64,000 nucleotides of DNA from an uncultured Roseovarius sp. GTDB taxonomy: Bacteria > Pseudomonadota > Alphaproteobacteria > Rhodobacterales > Rhodobacteraceae. The DNA lies in contig CANMFU010000001.1 in the NCBI GenBank assembly GCA_947497295.1, positions 496,001 to 560,000 on the forward strand, read 5' to 3'. Both the position numbers and the translations under genes were made by a program. This document shows positions 54,863-64,000 of this stretch, one piece after another. Each line of letters starts with the position of its first letter. Position 1 is the first letter of the stretch. Under the pieces are notes generated by a model that was not told the DNA's origin, searched no databases, and worked only from the letters and a program-made list of their open reading frames with translations.

Positions 54863-56260
54863 ATGGCCCCCAAATCCTTTGACATGATCGTGATCGGCGC
54901 CGGTCCCGGCGGTTATGTCGCCGCAATTCGCGGCGCGCAGCTTGGCCTCAACGTGGCCATCATCGAGCGCGAAAATATGGGCGGTATTTGCCTGAACTGG
55001 GGCTGCATCCCGACCAAGGCGATGCTGCGCTCGTCCGAGGTGTTCCACTTGATGCACCGCGCCAAGGAATTCGGCCTGACGGCGGACAAGATCGGCTATG
55101 ATCTGGACGCGGTCATCAAACGCTCTCGCGGTGTGGCCAAGCAGTTGTCCGATGGCATCAGCCACCTGATGAAAAAGAACAAGATCAACGTGTTCCGCGG
55201 CGAAGCTCGAATTCCATCAAAGGGCACAGTTGCCATCAGGATGGACAAAGGCGAGGATGAGGAACTGACGTCCAAACACATCGTCATCGCCACCGGCGCG
55301 CGCGCCCGCGAACTGCCGGGGCTTGAAGCAGACGGCGATCTGGTCTGGACCTACCGGCACGCGCTGGTGCCGCCGCGCATGCCCAAGAAGCTGCTGGTCA
55401 TCGGGTCAGGCGCCATCGGCATCGAATTTGCCAGCTTTTACAACACGCTGGGTGCCGAGACGACCGTGGTCGAAGTGATGGACCGTATCCTGCCGGTAGA
55501 AGACGCCGAAATCTCGAAATTCGCCAAAAAGCAATTCGAGAAGCAGGGTATGACCATCCTGCAAAAGGCTGCCGTCAAACAGCTGGACCGCGGCAAGGGC
55601 AAGGTGACGGCCCATATCGAGGCGAACGGCAAGGCTGAAAAGCACGAATTTGACACCGTCATCTCCGCCGTGGGCATTGTCGGCAACACCGAAAACCTCG
55701 GGCTGGAAGATCTGGGCGTCAAGATCGACCGCACCCATGTTCTGACCGATGAATACTGCCGCACCGATGTGGACGGCCTTTATGCCATCGGCGACATCGC
55801 CGGCGCGCCGTGGCTGGCGCACAAGGCCAGCCATGAGGGTGTGATGATCGCCGAGCTGATTGCGGGACAAAAGCCACATCCGGTCAAGGCCAACAGCATC
55901 GCCGGCTGTACCTATTCCAATCCACAGATCGCATCGGTCGGCTATACCGAGGCGAAGGCCAAGGAGCTGGGATTTGACATCAAGGTCGGCCGTTTCCCCT
56001 TCATCGGCAACGGCAAGGCCATCGCGTTAGGCGAGGCCGAGGGCATGGTAAAAACCATCTTTGACGCCAAGACGGGTGAATTGCTGGGTGCGCACATGAT
56101 TGGCGCCGAAGTGACCGAACTGATCCAGGGCTACGTCGTCGGGCGGCAATTGGAGACGACCGAAGAAGACCTGATGAGCACCGTCTTCCCGCATCCGACC
56201 CTCAGCGAGATGATGCATGAAAGCGTTCTCGACGCCTATGGCCGGGTGATCCATATGTAA
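54863..56260 (+). CDS. lpdA: Dihydrolipoyl dehydrogenase
   Basis: FDMIVIGAGPGGYVAAIRGAQLG; GGICLNWGCIPTKAML; HPHPTLSE-like FPHPTLSEMMHE. Confidence 0.95.
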   Translation: MAPKSFDMIVIGAGPGGYVAAIRGAQLGLNVAIIERENMGGICLNWGCIPTKAMLRSSEVFHLMHRAKEFGLTADKIGYDLDAVIKRSRGVAKQLSDGISHLMKKNKINVFRGEARIPSKGTVAIRMDKGEDEELTSKHIVIATGARARELPGLEADGDLVWTYRHALVPPRMPKKLLVIGSGAIGIEFASFYNTLGAETTVVEVMDRILPVEDAEISKFAKKQFEKQGMTILQKAAVKQLDRGKGKVTAHIEANGKAEKHEFDTVISAVGIVGNTENLGLEDLGVKIDRTHVLTDEYCRTDVDGLYAIGDIAGAPWLAHKASHEGVMIAELIAGQKPHPVKANSIAGCTYSNPQIASVGYTEAKAKELGFDIKVGRFPFIGNGKAIALGEAEGMVKTIFDAKTGELLGAHMIGAEVTELIQGYVVGRQLETTEEDLMSTVFPHPTLSEMMHESVLDAYGRVIHM

Positions 56261-56269
56261 GGCACAACT

Positions 56270-56620
56270 TCAGCCTGCCTTGTCGCGCAGATAGTCACGC
56301 AGCGCCTGGGCATTGTTGTGGGTTTCATCCTTGGCACCATAAATCAGGGTGACGCGCCCTTCGCGCGCTTTTTTCACTAGATCCTTTGCCGCGTCGTTGT
56401 GATCCAGCTCCTTGCGATAGCGCTGTTGAAATTCATCCCACTTCTCAGGATCGTGGTCGAACCATTCGCGCAGATCGTCACTGGGCGCGACATCCTTGCA
56501 CCAATCGTCCAGATCCAGATCCTCCTTTGCCACTCCGCGCGGCCAAATCCTGTCTACCAGCACGCGGTAGCCGTCATTTTCAGCCATGTCATCATAAGCG
56601 CGTCTTGTACGAATATCCAT
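56270..56620 (-). CDS. DUF488 family protein
   Basis: [29 protein letters not shown]...[25 protein letters not shown]. Confidence 0.9.
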   Translation of the reverse strand: MDIRTRRAYDDMAENDGYRVLVDRIWPRGVAKEDLDLDDWCKDVAPSDDLREWFDHDPEKWDEFQQRYRKELDHNDAAKDLVKKAREGRVTLIYGAKDETHNNAQALRDYLRDKAG

Positions 56621-56676
56621 TTTGTACCTCCTGTCTAAAGAAACGGTTCAGACCGCTGAAAGTTTCTCACGGGAAT

Positions 56677-56691
56677 GTTCCATTTCTGTTC
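56677..56691. promoter_or_regulatory. Alphaproteobacterial LexA (SOS) box
   Basis: Perfect GTTC-CATTTCT-GTTC (GTTC-N7-GTTC) 66 bp upstream of the uvrA start. Confidence 0.85.
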
Positions 56692-56756
56692 GCAAATACG
56701 GGTTGGAAGGTCCGCCGCCATACACTATCTGTAAATCTTCACTCCCCGGAGGCATC

Positions 56757-59615
56757 ATGGCTGAGCTGAAGTACATCGAGGTGCGCGGCGCGCGCGAGCA
56801 TAATCTCAAGAATATAGACGTGGATATCCCGCGCGATCAACTGGTGGTTATCACCGGCCTGTCGGGATCGGGAAAATCGAGCCTGGCGTTTGACACGGTC
56901 TATGCCGAAGGCCAGCGCCGATATGTCGAATCGCTCTCTGCCTACGCGCGCCAGTTTCTTGACATGATGCAAAAGCCGGATGTCGATCACATCAGCGGAC
57001 TGTCGCCCGCGATCAGTATCGAGCAGAAGACGACCAGCAAGAATCCCCGCTCGACCGTCGGTACGGTGACGGAAATCTACGATTACCTGCGCCTGCTGTT
57101 TGCCCGCGCGGGCACTCCCTATTCTCCCGCCACCGGCAAGCCGATCGAGGCGCAGCAGGTGCAGGACATGGTCGACCGGGTGATGACGATTGAAGAGGGG
57201 ACACGCGCCTATTTGCTTGCTCCGATCATCCGCGACCGAAAGGGCGAATATCGCAAGGAATTCATCGAGCTGCGCAAGAATGGCTTTCAGCGCGTCAAGG
57301 TGAATGGCGAGTTCTACGAGCTGGACGAGCCGCCGACTTTGGATAAGAAATTCCGCCACGATATTGACGTTGTGGTAGACCGGCTGGTGGTCAAAGAGGG
57401 CTTGGAGACGCGGTTGGCCGACAGCCTGCGCACCGCATTGGATCTGGCCGATGGCATTGCCATCCTGGAGACGGCGCCGAGCGAAGGCGAGCCCGAACGC
57501 ATCACCTTTTCCGAGAAATTTGCCTGTCCAGTCAGCGGCTTCACCATCCCCGAAATCGAGCCGCGGCTATTTTCCTTCAACGCGCCTTTCGGTGCCTGCC
57601 CGGTCTGCGATGGTCTGGGGGTTGAGCTGTTTTTCGACGAACGGCTGATCGTACCGGATCAGAACCTGAAGATTTACGACGGCGCACTGGCCCCGTGGCG
57701 CAAGGGCAAAAGCCCCTATTTTCTGCAAACCATAGAAGCAATCGCCAAGCATTACGAGTTCGACCAGAAAACCAAGTGGAAGGATCTGCCGGCCCATGTG
57801 CAGCAGGTGTTTCTGCATGGGTCGGGCGAGGATGAGATCGCCTTTCGCTATGACGAGGGCGGGCGCGTCTACAACGTCAGCCGCGTGTTCGAGGGGGTGA
57901 TTCCGAACATGGAGCGCCGTTATCGCGAGACGGACAGCGCCTGGGTGCGCGAAGAATTCGAGCGCTACCAGAACAACCGATCCTGCGGTGCCTGCGAGGG
58001 CTACCGCCTGCGAGACGAGGCTTTGGCGGTCAAAATCGCTGGTCTGCATATCGGCCAGGTCGTGCAGATGTCGATTCGCGAGGCATTGGAGTGGGTCACT
58101 CAGGCGCCCGAAAAGCTGAGCAACCAAAAGAACGAGATAGCGCGCGCAATCTTTAAGGAGATCCGCGAGCGATTGGGGTTCCTCAACAATGTCGGCCTTG
58201 AATACTTGACGCTCAGCCGCAATGCCGGCACGCTTTCGGGCGGTGAATCGCAACGTATCCGGCTGGCCAGCCAGATCGGTAGTGGATTGACCGGCGTGCT
58301 CTATGTTCTGGACGAGCCGTCTATTGGATTGCATCAACGGGACAACGACCGTCTGCTGCTGACGCTGAAAAACCTACGCGATCAAGGTAATACCGTGATC
58401 GTTGTCGAACATGACGAAGAGGCGATCCGCGAGGCCGATTATGTGTTTGACATCGGGCCGGGCGCCGGTGTGCATGGCGGCGAAGTGGTCAGCCACGGGA
58501 TACCGTCGGCAATCGCTGCCGACCCAAATTCGATCACCGGACAATATTTGTCTGGTGTGCGATCAATTCCAGTTCCGGCAAAGCGTCGCAAGGGCAACGG
58601 CAAAAAACTGAAGGTGGTCAAGGCGACCGGTAATAACCTGAAAAACGTCACTGCCGAATTCCCGCTGGGCAAGTTCGTCTGCGTCTCTGGCGTGTCCGGC
58701 GGTGGCAAGTCGACGCTGACCATTGAGACGTTGTTCAAGACCGCATCGATGCAACTCAACGGCGCGCGCCAGACGCCGGCACCCTGCGAGACGATCAAGG
58801 GGCTGGAGCATCTGGACAAGGTCATCGACATTGACCAGCGCGCCATCGGTCGGACGCCGCGATCCAACCCGGCGACATACACGGGCGCATTCACCCCGAT
58901 TCGTGACTGGTTTGCCAATTTACCCGAGTCCAAGGCGCGCGGCTACAAGCCGGGACGGTTCAGCTTTAACGTCAAGGGCGGGCGCTGCGAGGCGTGCCAG
59001 GGTGATGGCGTCATCAAGATCGAAATGCATTTTCTGCCGGATGTCTATGTCACCTGCGAGACGTGCCAAGGCGCGCGCTATAACCGGGAGACACTGGAAA
59101 TTCGTTTCAAGGGCAAGAGTATAGCGGGCGTTCTTGATATGACGGTCGAAGACGCTCAAGAGTTTTTCAAGGCGGTTCCGTCGATCCGTGAGAAGATGGA
59201 TGCGCTGGTACGAGTCGGCCTTGGCTATATCAAGGTGGGGCAGCAGGCGACAACGCTGTCAGGTGGCGAGGCGCAGCGCGTAAAGCTGTCCAAGGAATTG
59301 GCGAAGCGCTCTACCGGCCGTACGCTCTACATTCTGGACGAGCCGACGACTGGACTGCATTTCGAGGATGTGAAAAAGCTGCTGGAAGTGCTGCATGAAC
59401 TGGTCGACAACGGCAATACGGTGATCGTGATTGAGCATAACCTCGATGTCATAAAGACCGCCGACTGGATCATCGACATCGGTCCAGAAGGCGGCGACGG
59501 GGGCGGCGAGGTGGTGGCAACCGGCACACCCGAAAAGGTGGCGGATGAACCGCGCAGCCATACTGGTCACTATCTGAAACTCATGTTGCAGCCTCGCAGG
59601 CTGGCGGCCGAATAG
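56757..59615 (+). CDS. uvrA: Excinuclease ABC subunit A
   Basis: [68 protein letters not shown]. Confidence 0.98.
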   Translation: MAELKYIEVRGAREHNLKNIDVDIPRDQLVVITGLSGSGKSSLAFDTVYAEGQRRYVESLSAYARQFLDMMQKPDVDHISGLSPAISIEQKTTSKNPRSTVGTVTEIYDYLRLLFARAGTPYSPATGKPIEAQQVQDMVDRVMTIEEGTRAYLLAPIIRDRKGEYRKEFIELRKNGFQRVKVNGEFYELDEPPTLDKKFRHDIDVVVDRLVVKEGLETRLADSLRTALDLADGIAILETAPSEGEPERITFSEKFACPVSGFTIPEIEPRLFSFNAPFGACPVCDGLGVELFFDERLIVPDQNLKIYDGALAPWRKGKSPYFLQTIEAIAKHYEFDQKTKWKDLPAHVQQVFLHGSGEDEIAFRYDEGGRVYNVSRVFEGVIPNMERRYRETDSAWVREEFERYQNNRSCGACEGYRLRDEALAVKIAGLHIGQVVQMSIREALEWVTQAPEKLSNQKNEIARAIFKEIRERLGFLNNVGLEYLTLSRNAGTLSGGESQRIRLASQIGSGLTGVLYVLDEPSIGLHQRDNDRLLLTLKNLRDQGNTVIVVEHDEEAIREADYVFDIGPGAGVHGGEVVSHGIPSAIAADPNSITGQYLSGVRSIPVPAKRRKGNGKKLKVVKATGNNLKNVTAEFPLGKFVCVSGVSGGGKSTLTIETLFKTASMQLNGARQTPAPCETIKGLEHLDKVIDIDQRAIGRTPRSNPATYTGAFTPIRDWFANLPESKARGYKPGRFSFNVKGGRCEACQGDGVIKIEMHFLPDVYVTCETCQGARYNRETLEIRFKGKSIAGVLDMTVEDAQEFFKAVPSIREKMDALVRVGLGYIKVGQQATTLSGGEAQRVKLSKELAKRSTGRTLYILDEPTTGLHFEDVKKLLEVLHELVDNGNTVIVIEHNLDVIKTADWIIDIGPEGGDGGGEVVATGTPEKVADEPRSHTGHYLKLMLQPRRLAAE

Positions 59616-59622
59616 TCCGCTG

Positions 59623-60897
59623 TCAGCCTGCCGCGCTGCTGGCACCGGATTTCGCATCAAACCACGCACAAGCAGTACTCAGATCTTTCGGCCGACCCAG
59701 AAAATAGCCTTGGGCCAACGGAACGCCCAGGTCGTACAGCGTAGAGAGCTCGTTTTCGGTTTCAATTCCCTCGGCGACGATGGCAGCGTTGGTTTCGATA
59801 GCAAAGCGCACCAGCGCGCTGGCAAGAGAGCGGCGCACGATATCCTCGTCGATCTGGCTGGTCAGTGAGATGTCCAGTTTGATGATTTCGGGACGCAGCC
59901 GGACGATGTGTTGCAGGCCGGAGTATCCGGCGCCTGCGTCGTCGATGGCCAGGCGCACCCCGCGAAAGCGCAATACGTTAAGTTCGGCAAGCAGCGCGTC
60001 GTAGTCGGCCACCATGGCGTGTTCAGTCACTTCCAGCACGATCCTTTCGGCGGGCCAGCGGGCAAATACGTTCGTCAGCCGTCCCGAAACGACCGTTGCC
60101 GGAGAGGCATTGACCGAAAGATAAATCGACGCGGGCAAAACGTCTAACGCCTCGAGTGCCTTTTCGATAACGCAAATCTCAAGCTCGGCCTGCAGTCCGA
60201 CCGCTGCCGCATCGTCAAACCAAAGATTGGGCGCACGGTAGGGTTGTGCCCGAAATCTGCACAATGCCTCAAATCCCCTGGGGCGGCGCGCAGCGGCATC
60301 CATAATTGGCTGATAGGCAATGTCGAAGTCCCCGCTCTGCAGGATGCCGTCGATCATATCGTGAATGCTGTCATGGGCCAAGCGCGCGGCAATCTTGCCG
60401 TTGACCTGCTCTGCAGACAGATCGGCAAAGGCGCGCATCACTGAAAGGTCGCGCGGTGTGAGATCGTGACGCACGGCCCGGCTGAGACAGCAGAACATGC
60501 CATAAACGCTGCCATCAGGCCTGCGGATTGGCACGCTTACATGGCTTTTTATAGGAATATCGTGGGTTGCGGCAATGCCATCGCAGATGGCCTCCTGAGC
60601 TGTGTCAGGGATCAGTTCAGGCAAGCTTCCGTTCAGGATATGTCGACAATAGGCTTGCTCCAGCGGAAAGCTAGCGTCGACATGCAGGACACCCTCAAGG
60701 CCGGCCGCGCTGACAGCCCTCAGAACAAGTTCGTCACCGACAAACTCTGACAGATAAGCAGCCTCCATCCCCAGATGTGTACGCACGAATTCCAGCGCTG
60801 TCTCGACAATGTTGTCACTATTCAGCTTGGTTATCCCAACAGCAGTCGGCAAAAGATCTGGCGCGATACCGGACAAGTCGGGCCGTGGTTCATTCAT
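59623..60897 (-). CDS. GAF-EAL protein, putative c-di-GMP phosphodiesterase/sensor
   Basis: N-terminal GAF-like region; EALCRFR, YLSVNASPATV, DDAGAGYSGL, KLD, AEGIETENEL. Confidence 0.85.
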   Translation of the reverse strand: MNEPRPDLSGIAPDLLPTAVGITKLNSDNIVETALEFVRTHLGMEAAYLSEFVGDELVLRAVSAAGLEGVLHVDASFPLEQAYCRHILNGSLPELIPDTAQEAICDGIAATHDIPIKSHVSVPIRRPDGSVYGMFCCLSRAVRHDLTPRDLSVMRAFADLSAEQVNGKIAARLAHDSIHDMIDGILQSGDFDIAYQPIMDAAARRPRGFEALCRFRAQPYRAPNLWFDDAAAVGLQAELEICVIEKALEALDVLPASIYLSVNASPATVVSGRLTNVFARWPAERIVLEVTEHAMVADYDALLAELNVLRFRGVRLAIDDAGAGYSGLQHIVRLRPEIIKLDISLTSQIDEDIVRRSLASALVRFAIETNAAIVAEGIETENELSTLYDLGVPLAQGYFLGRPKDLSTACAWFDAKSGASSAAG

Positions 60898-61000
60898 TTC
60901 TGGACCTTCGCAAGTAAGAGCGTTGCGACAGGATTAGTGTCAAATAGTGACCAATTCCTTTCTACAGATCATTTTGTGGCGCCGCGCCCGTCCAGCACAC

Positions 61001-62122
61001 TCACACCGCAGGACCCTTGGCCGCGTCTGATTTGGCTTTGCGGCCACGGTGGGATGTCTCGGAACTGTCGCCCAGGAAATGCCCAAGGGCACCCAACCCT
61101 TCAATTTCGTCGCAGACAATCTTGGCCACGATCAGGACCGGCACGGCGACAACCATGCCGACGACAGACCAGATATAGGCAAAGAACGCGACAATAAGAA
61201 ACAATATCGGGGTGTTAAGCTGCATCCTGCGCGAAATCACCAACGGCGTCACGACCTGACCCTCAATCGACGTCAGCGCCATGTATGTCATGAAAACACC
61301 GAACGCTGCCCAAGGTTGATCAAACGACACGAAAGCGACCAAGGCCGCCACGCCTGCGCCGACGACCGCGCCCAGAAAAGGGATGAAATTCAGCACAAAC
61401 GCCATAACGCCAATGGCCAGCGCGTTTGGTAACTCCCACAGGTACATCGCCGCCCCGATGCTGATCCCGAGGCCTGCATTAATGAGCGCGATACCGCCCA
61501 GATAGCGGCCCAGCCGGTCTTCGATAGTCTTGATGATGTCGACCGCGCGGCGCTTGTCGCTCAGGGTGGGCAGGCTCTCAACCGTGCGCAGGGCAAAAAA
61601 ATCGCCCGAACCGATGAGAAAGAAGGTGAGGAAGATCGCAAAGATGACTTGGCTCATCACTTTGGGCGCCATGGTCAGAATGGTTATTGATGTGCTGGTT
61701 TCGGATACCACTTCGACTTCCATTGCCCGCTTTTCGGCCCCGTTGCCGACGGCGTCATCGATGGCTTTGGCAGCCTCGTTTACTTTTGCCAGCGCGCCGC
61801 TGCTGTCGCCCAGCTTGGCTTGCATCTGCTGCATCAGGCCCGGCATGTCGTCGATCAGATTTGCCACCGGCTCGGCAAACCAGGCGATGCCTGCGCCGAC
61901 CATGACGAACAGAATAGACGTGAAGAGCGTAGCAATGACCATGTTTGGCAGGCCCAAACGTTCCAGTGCCCGGCGCGGCCTGCTGAATACAAAGTAAGAC
62001 AGGATCGCTGCTGTGACGGGAATCAGGAAATTTGCTGCCGACACAAGGGCAGCAACCAACGCTATGATGAAAATCCCGAGAAGCGGCACGTAGATCCGTT
62101 TTGGCGCTTGCACAGGCGTCAA
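61001..62122 (-). CDS. AI-2E family transporter
   Basis: NFIPFLGAVVGAGVAALVAF; GQVVTPLVISRRMQLNTPILFLIVAFFAYIW. Confidence 0.88.
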   Translation of the reverse strand: MTPVQAPKRIYVPLLGIFIIALVAALVSAANFLIPVTAAILSYFVFSRPRRALERLGLPNMVIATLFTSILFVMVGAGIAWFAEPVANLIDDMPGLMQQMQAKLGDSSGALAKVNEAAKAIDDAVGNGAEKRAMEVEVVSETSTSITILTMAPKVMSQVIFAIFLTFFLIGSGDFFALRTVESLPTLSDKRRAVDIIKTIEDRLGRYLGGIALINAGLGISIGAAMYLWELPNALAIGVMAFVLNFIPFLGAVVGAGVAALVAFVSFDQPWAAFGVFMTYMALTSIEGQVVTPLVISRRMQLNTPILFLIVAFFAYIWSVVGMVVAVPVLIVAKIVCDEIEGLGALGHFLGDSSETSHRGRKAKSDAAKGPAV

Positions 62123-62257
62123 TCCCCCAAGATTTTTTATAACTGCAATGGCACCAAACGCACCGGGGCTGTATTGGTTCCTGCGCCCGCCTTTTTAATT
62201 GTGGCTGCGGGCAGAGCGCAGTAAAGCCAGGTTGACCAAAGCGCGTTTGCGTTGCGA

Positions 62258-63391
62258 CTAGAGGTCTTCGTGGTACTCCTCAATCAGGTGCTGGACGACG
62301 GCAGCCAACGCGTCATCGCGATCTTTGCCCGATTCAAGCGCTGCCGCAAAGACGCGCCGCTGGCGGTCAGCGCTGGTACCGCCCGCTGCGATGTCTCGGG
62401 CGCGCGACACCTCGTGTGCCGAGCTGAAATGCACCGCATCCTCGGCAATGATTTCCAGCATCTCGCCAATCAGGGTCTCGAACGGGACAATCTCGCCCAG
62501 ACCGAAATCGATCAGACCTTCGCGCACGCCATAGCGCTGCGCGCGCCATCTGTTTTCGGAAATGAGGAATTTTTCGTAGATCCGCCAGCGCTGGTTGATA
62601 ACCGACAGCCGCCACAGCATCCGCGCCAAGCATTGCGTCAGGGCCGCCAGAGTCAGCGCATCCTCCAGCCGGGGCTGCACATCGCAGATGCGCGATTCGA
62701 TAGTTGGGAACTTTGAGGATGGCCGCAGATCCCACCAGATTTTAGAGGCGTCTTCAATTGCCCCAAGATCAACCAACACCTGCACCGACCGCTCGAATTC
62801 GCCAAAGCTGCTCATGCGCGGCGGCAGGCCGGTGCGGGGCAGGTTGTCAAAGACGGTCAGGCGATAGCTGTCGAGGCCGGTATCGTGGCCCTGCCAAAAC
62901 GGCGACGAACAGCTAAGCGCCAGAAGGTGCGGCAGAAAATAGCTAAGCTGGTTCATCAGATCAATGCGCCGGTCGGGCGGGTCAATACCCACATGGACAT
63001 GCATGCCGCAGATCAGCATCCGATTTACCACGCCTGCCAGATCAGCGGACAGGTTGTTGTAGCGGTCCTTGTCAGTGCGCGTCTGTTCGCGCCAGTCCGA
63101 AAAAGGGTGGCAGGAGGCCGCAATGGGGACGAGGCCGAATTTGCCTGCCTCGCGCGCGACACAGGCGCGAAGGCGTTTGAGGTCTTCTCGGGCCTCTCCG
63201 ATAGTCTGGCAGACCTTGGTGCCGACCTCGATCTGGCAGTTCAGGTATTCTGGGCTGACCTGTTCCTGCAACTGCGAGCGGCAGGCGTCCATTAGCGCCT
63301 CGGGCGCTTCGGCCAATGCCATGCTGCTGCTATCCACCAGCAGGTATTCCTCTTCGATGCCGATGGTAAAGTTGGGTTCGGTCGGGACCAT
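62258..63391 (-). CDS. Carboxylate-amine ligase (YbdK-like glutamate-cysteine ligase family)
   Basis: [74 protein letters not shown]. Confidence 0.9.
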   Translation of the reverse strand: MVPTEPNFTIGIEEEYLLVDSSSMALAEAPEALMDACRSQLQEQVSPEYLNCQIEVGTKVCQTIGEAREDLKRLRACVAREAGKFGLVPIAASCHPFSDWREQTRTDKDRYNNLSADLAGVVNRMLICGMHVHVGIDPPDRRIDLMNQLSYFLPHLLALSCSSPFWQGHDTGLDSYRLTVFDNLPRTGLPPRMSSFGEFERSVQVLVDLGAIEDASKIWWDLRPSSKFPTIESRICDVQPRLEDALTLAALTQCLARMLWRLSVINQRWRIYEKFLISENRWRAQRYGVREGLIDFGLGEIVPFETLIGEMLEIIAEDAVHFSSAHEVSRARDIAAGGTSADRQRRVFAAALESGKDRDDALAAVVQHLIEEYHEDL

Positions 63392-63477
63392 GGCGCACCT
63401 TTCTCTGCTGGATGTCCAGCAAAGCGCAGGCGGGGCCGCATGCCAAGAGAATTCTGCGAATTTTCTGGGGCGCGCAT

Positions 63478-63508
63478 AAAAACGCCCGGTTACATGGACC
63501 GGGCGTTT
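63478..63508 (-). terminator. Rho-independent terminator for mmsA (minus strand, probably bidirectional)
   Basis: Minus strand AAACGCCCGGTCCATGTAACCGGGCGTTTTT. Confidence 0.85.
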
Positions 63509-63526
63509 GCGCTTTATCAGACGGGT

Positions 63527-64000
63527 TTAGTCAGCCAGTTTGAAGTGGAACTCGCCACCTTCCTTGATGCCCGAGGGCCAGCGCGAGGTGACGGTTTTGG
63601 TCTTGGTGTAGAACTTGAACGCGTCCGGGCCGAACTGGTTCAGGTCGCCAAAGCCCGACTTTTTCCAGCCGCCGAAGGTGTAATGCGCCAGCGGTACCGG
63701 GATGGGGAAGTTGATGCCGACCATGCCGACATTCACACGGCTGGCGAAATCGCGCGCCGTATCGCCATCGCGGGTAAAGATCGCGGTGCCGTTGCCCATT
63801 TCATGATCCGACGCCAGTTTCAGCGCCTCTTCGTAATTGCCGGCACGAACGGTGCACAGGACCGGGCCAAAGATCTCTTCCTTGTAGATGTCCATGTCGG
63901 GCGTCACCTTGTCGAACAGGTGCGGGCCGACAAAGAAGCCATCCTCATAACCTTGCAGGTTAAAGTTGCGGCCATCGACGACCAGCTCTGCACCCTGATC
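63527..64000 (-). CDS. mmsA: CoA-acylating methylmalonate-semialdehyde dehydrogenase, C-terminal part (continues beyond window)
   Basis: YKEEIFGPVLCTVRAGNYEEALKLASDHEMGNGTAIFTRDGDTARDFASRVNVGMVGINFPIPVPLAHYTFGGWKKSGFGDLNQFGPDAFKFYTKTKTVTSRWP; frame stays open to the window end. Confidence 0.9.
   Translation of the reverse strand, partial: DQGAELVVDGRNFNLQGYEDGFFVGPHLFDKVTPDMDIYKEEIFGPVLCTVRAGNYEEALKLASDHEMGNGTAIFTRDGDTARDFASRVNVGMVGINFPIPVPLAHYTFGGWKKSGFGDLNQFGPDAFKFYTKTKTVTSRWPSGIKEGGEFHFKLAD

Overview
This 64 kb window is gene-dense, high-GC chromosomal DNA of alphaproteobacterial type, most likely Rhodobacterales/Roseobacter group judging by gene content and synteny. Most of it is housekeeping: an rpoH-like 3' end, pepF, an ATP-dependent DNA ligase/MBL exonuclease pair, a Suv3-like helicase/S4/FdxA/CarD cluster, cobS/cobT, a his cluster (hisB-H-A-F-E), rplU-rpmA-obgE-proB-proA, chpT, olsB-olsA, lepA, bactofilin/M23 peptidase, queA, lpdA, uvrA, an EAL protein and partial mmsA, plus one tRNA-Tyr. 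I see no prophage, IS element, CRISPR array or rRNA. The clearest accessory cargo is a compact type II restriction-modification pair (NaeI-like endonuclease plus C5-cytosine methyltransferase, about 28.0-29.9 kb) beside hisB. Other points worth a second look are a 955-aa membrane-spanning protein that looks like a PilM-like/GspC-like hybrid, a bL21 protein with an HhH-like C-terminal extension and a structured leader, a perfect GTTC-N7-GTTC LexA-type box between uvrA and a DUF488 gene, an antisense DUF302 gene splitting the his cluster, a possible sRNA near 23.4 kb, and an ORF-poor scar at 43.7-45.4 kb. I found no convincing wholly new multi-gene system. All family calls come from reading the translations by eye, with no database searches.
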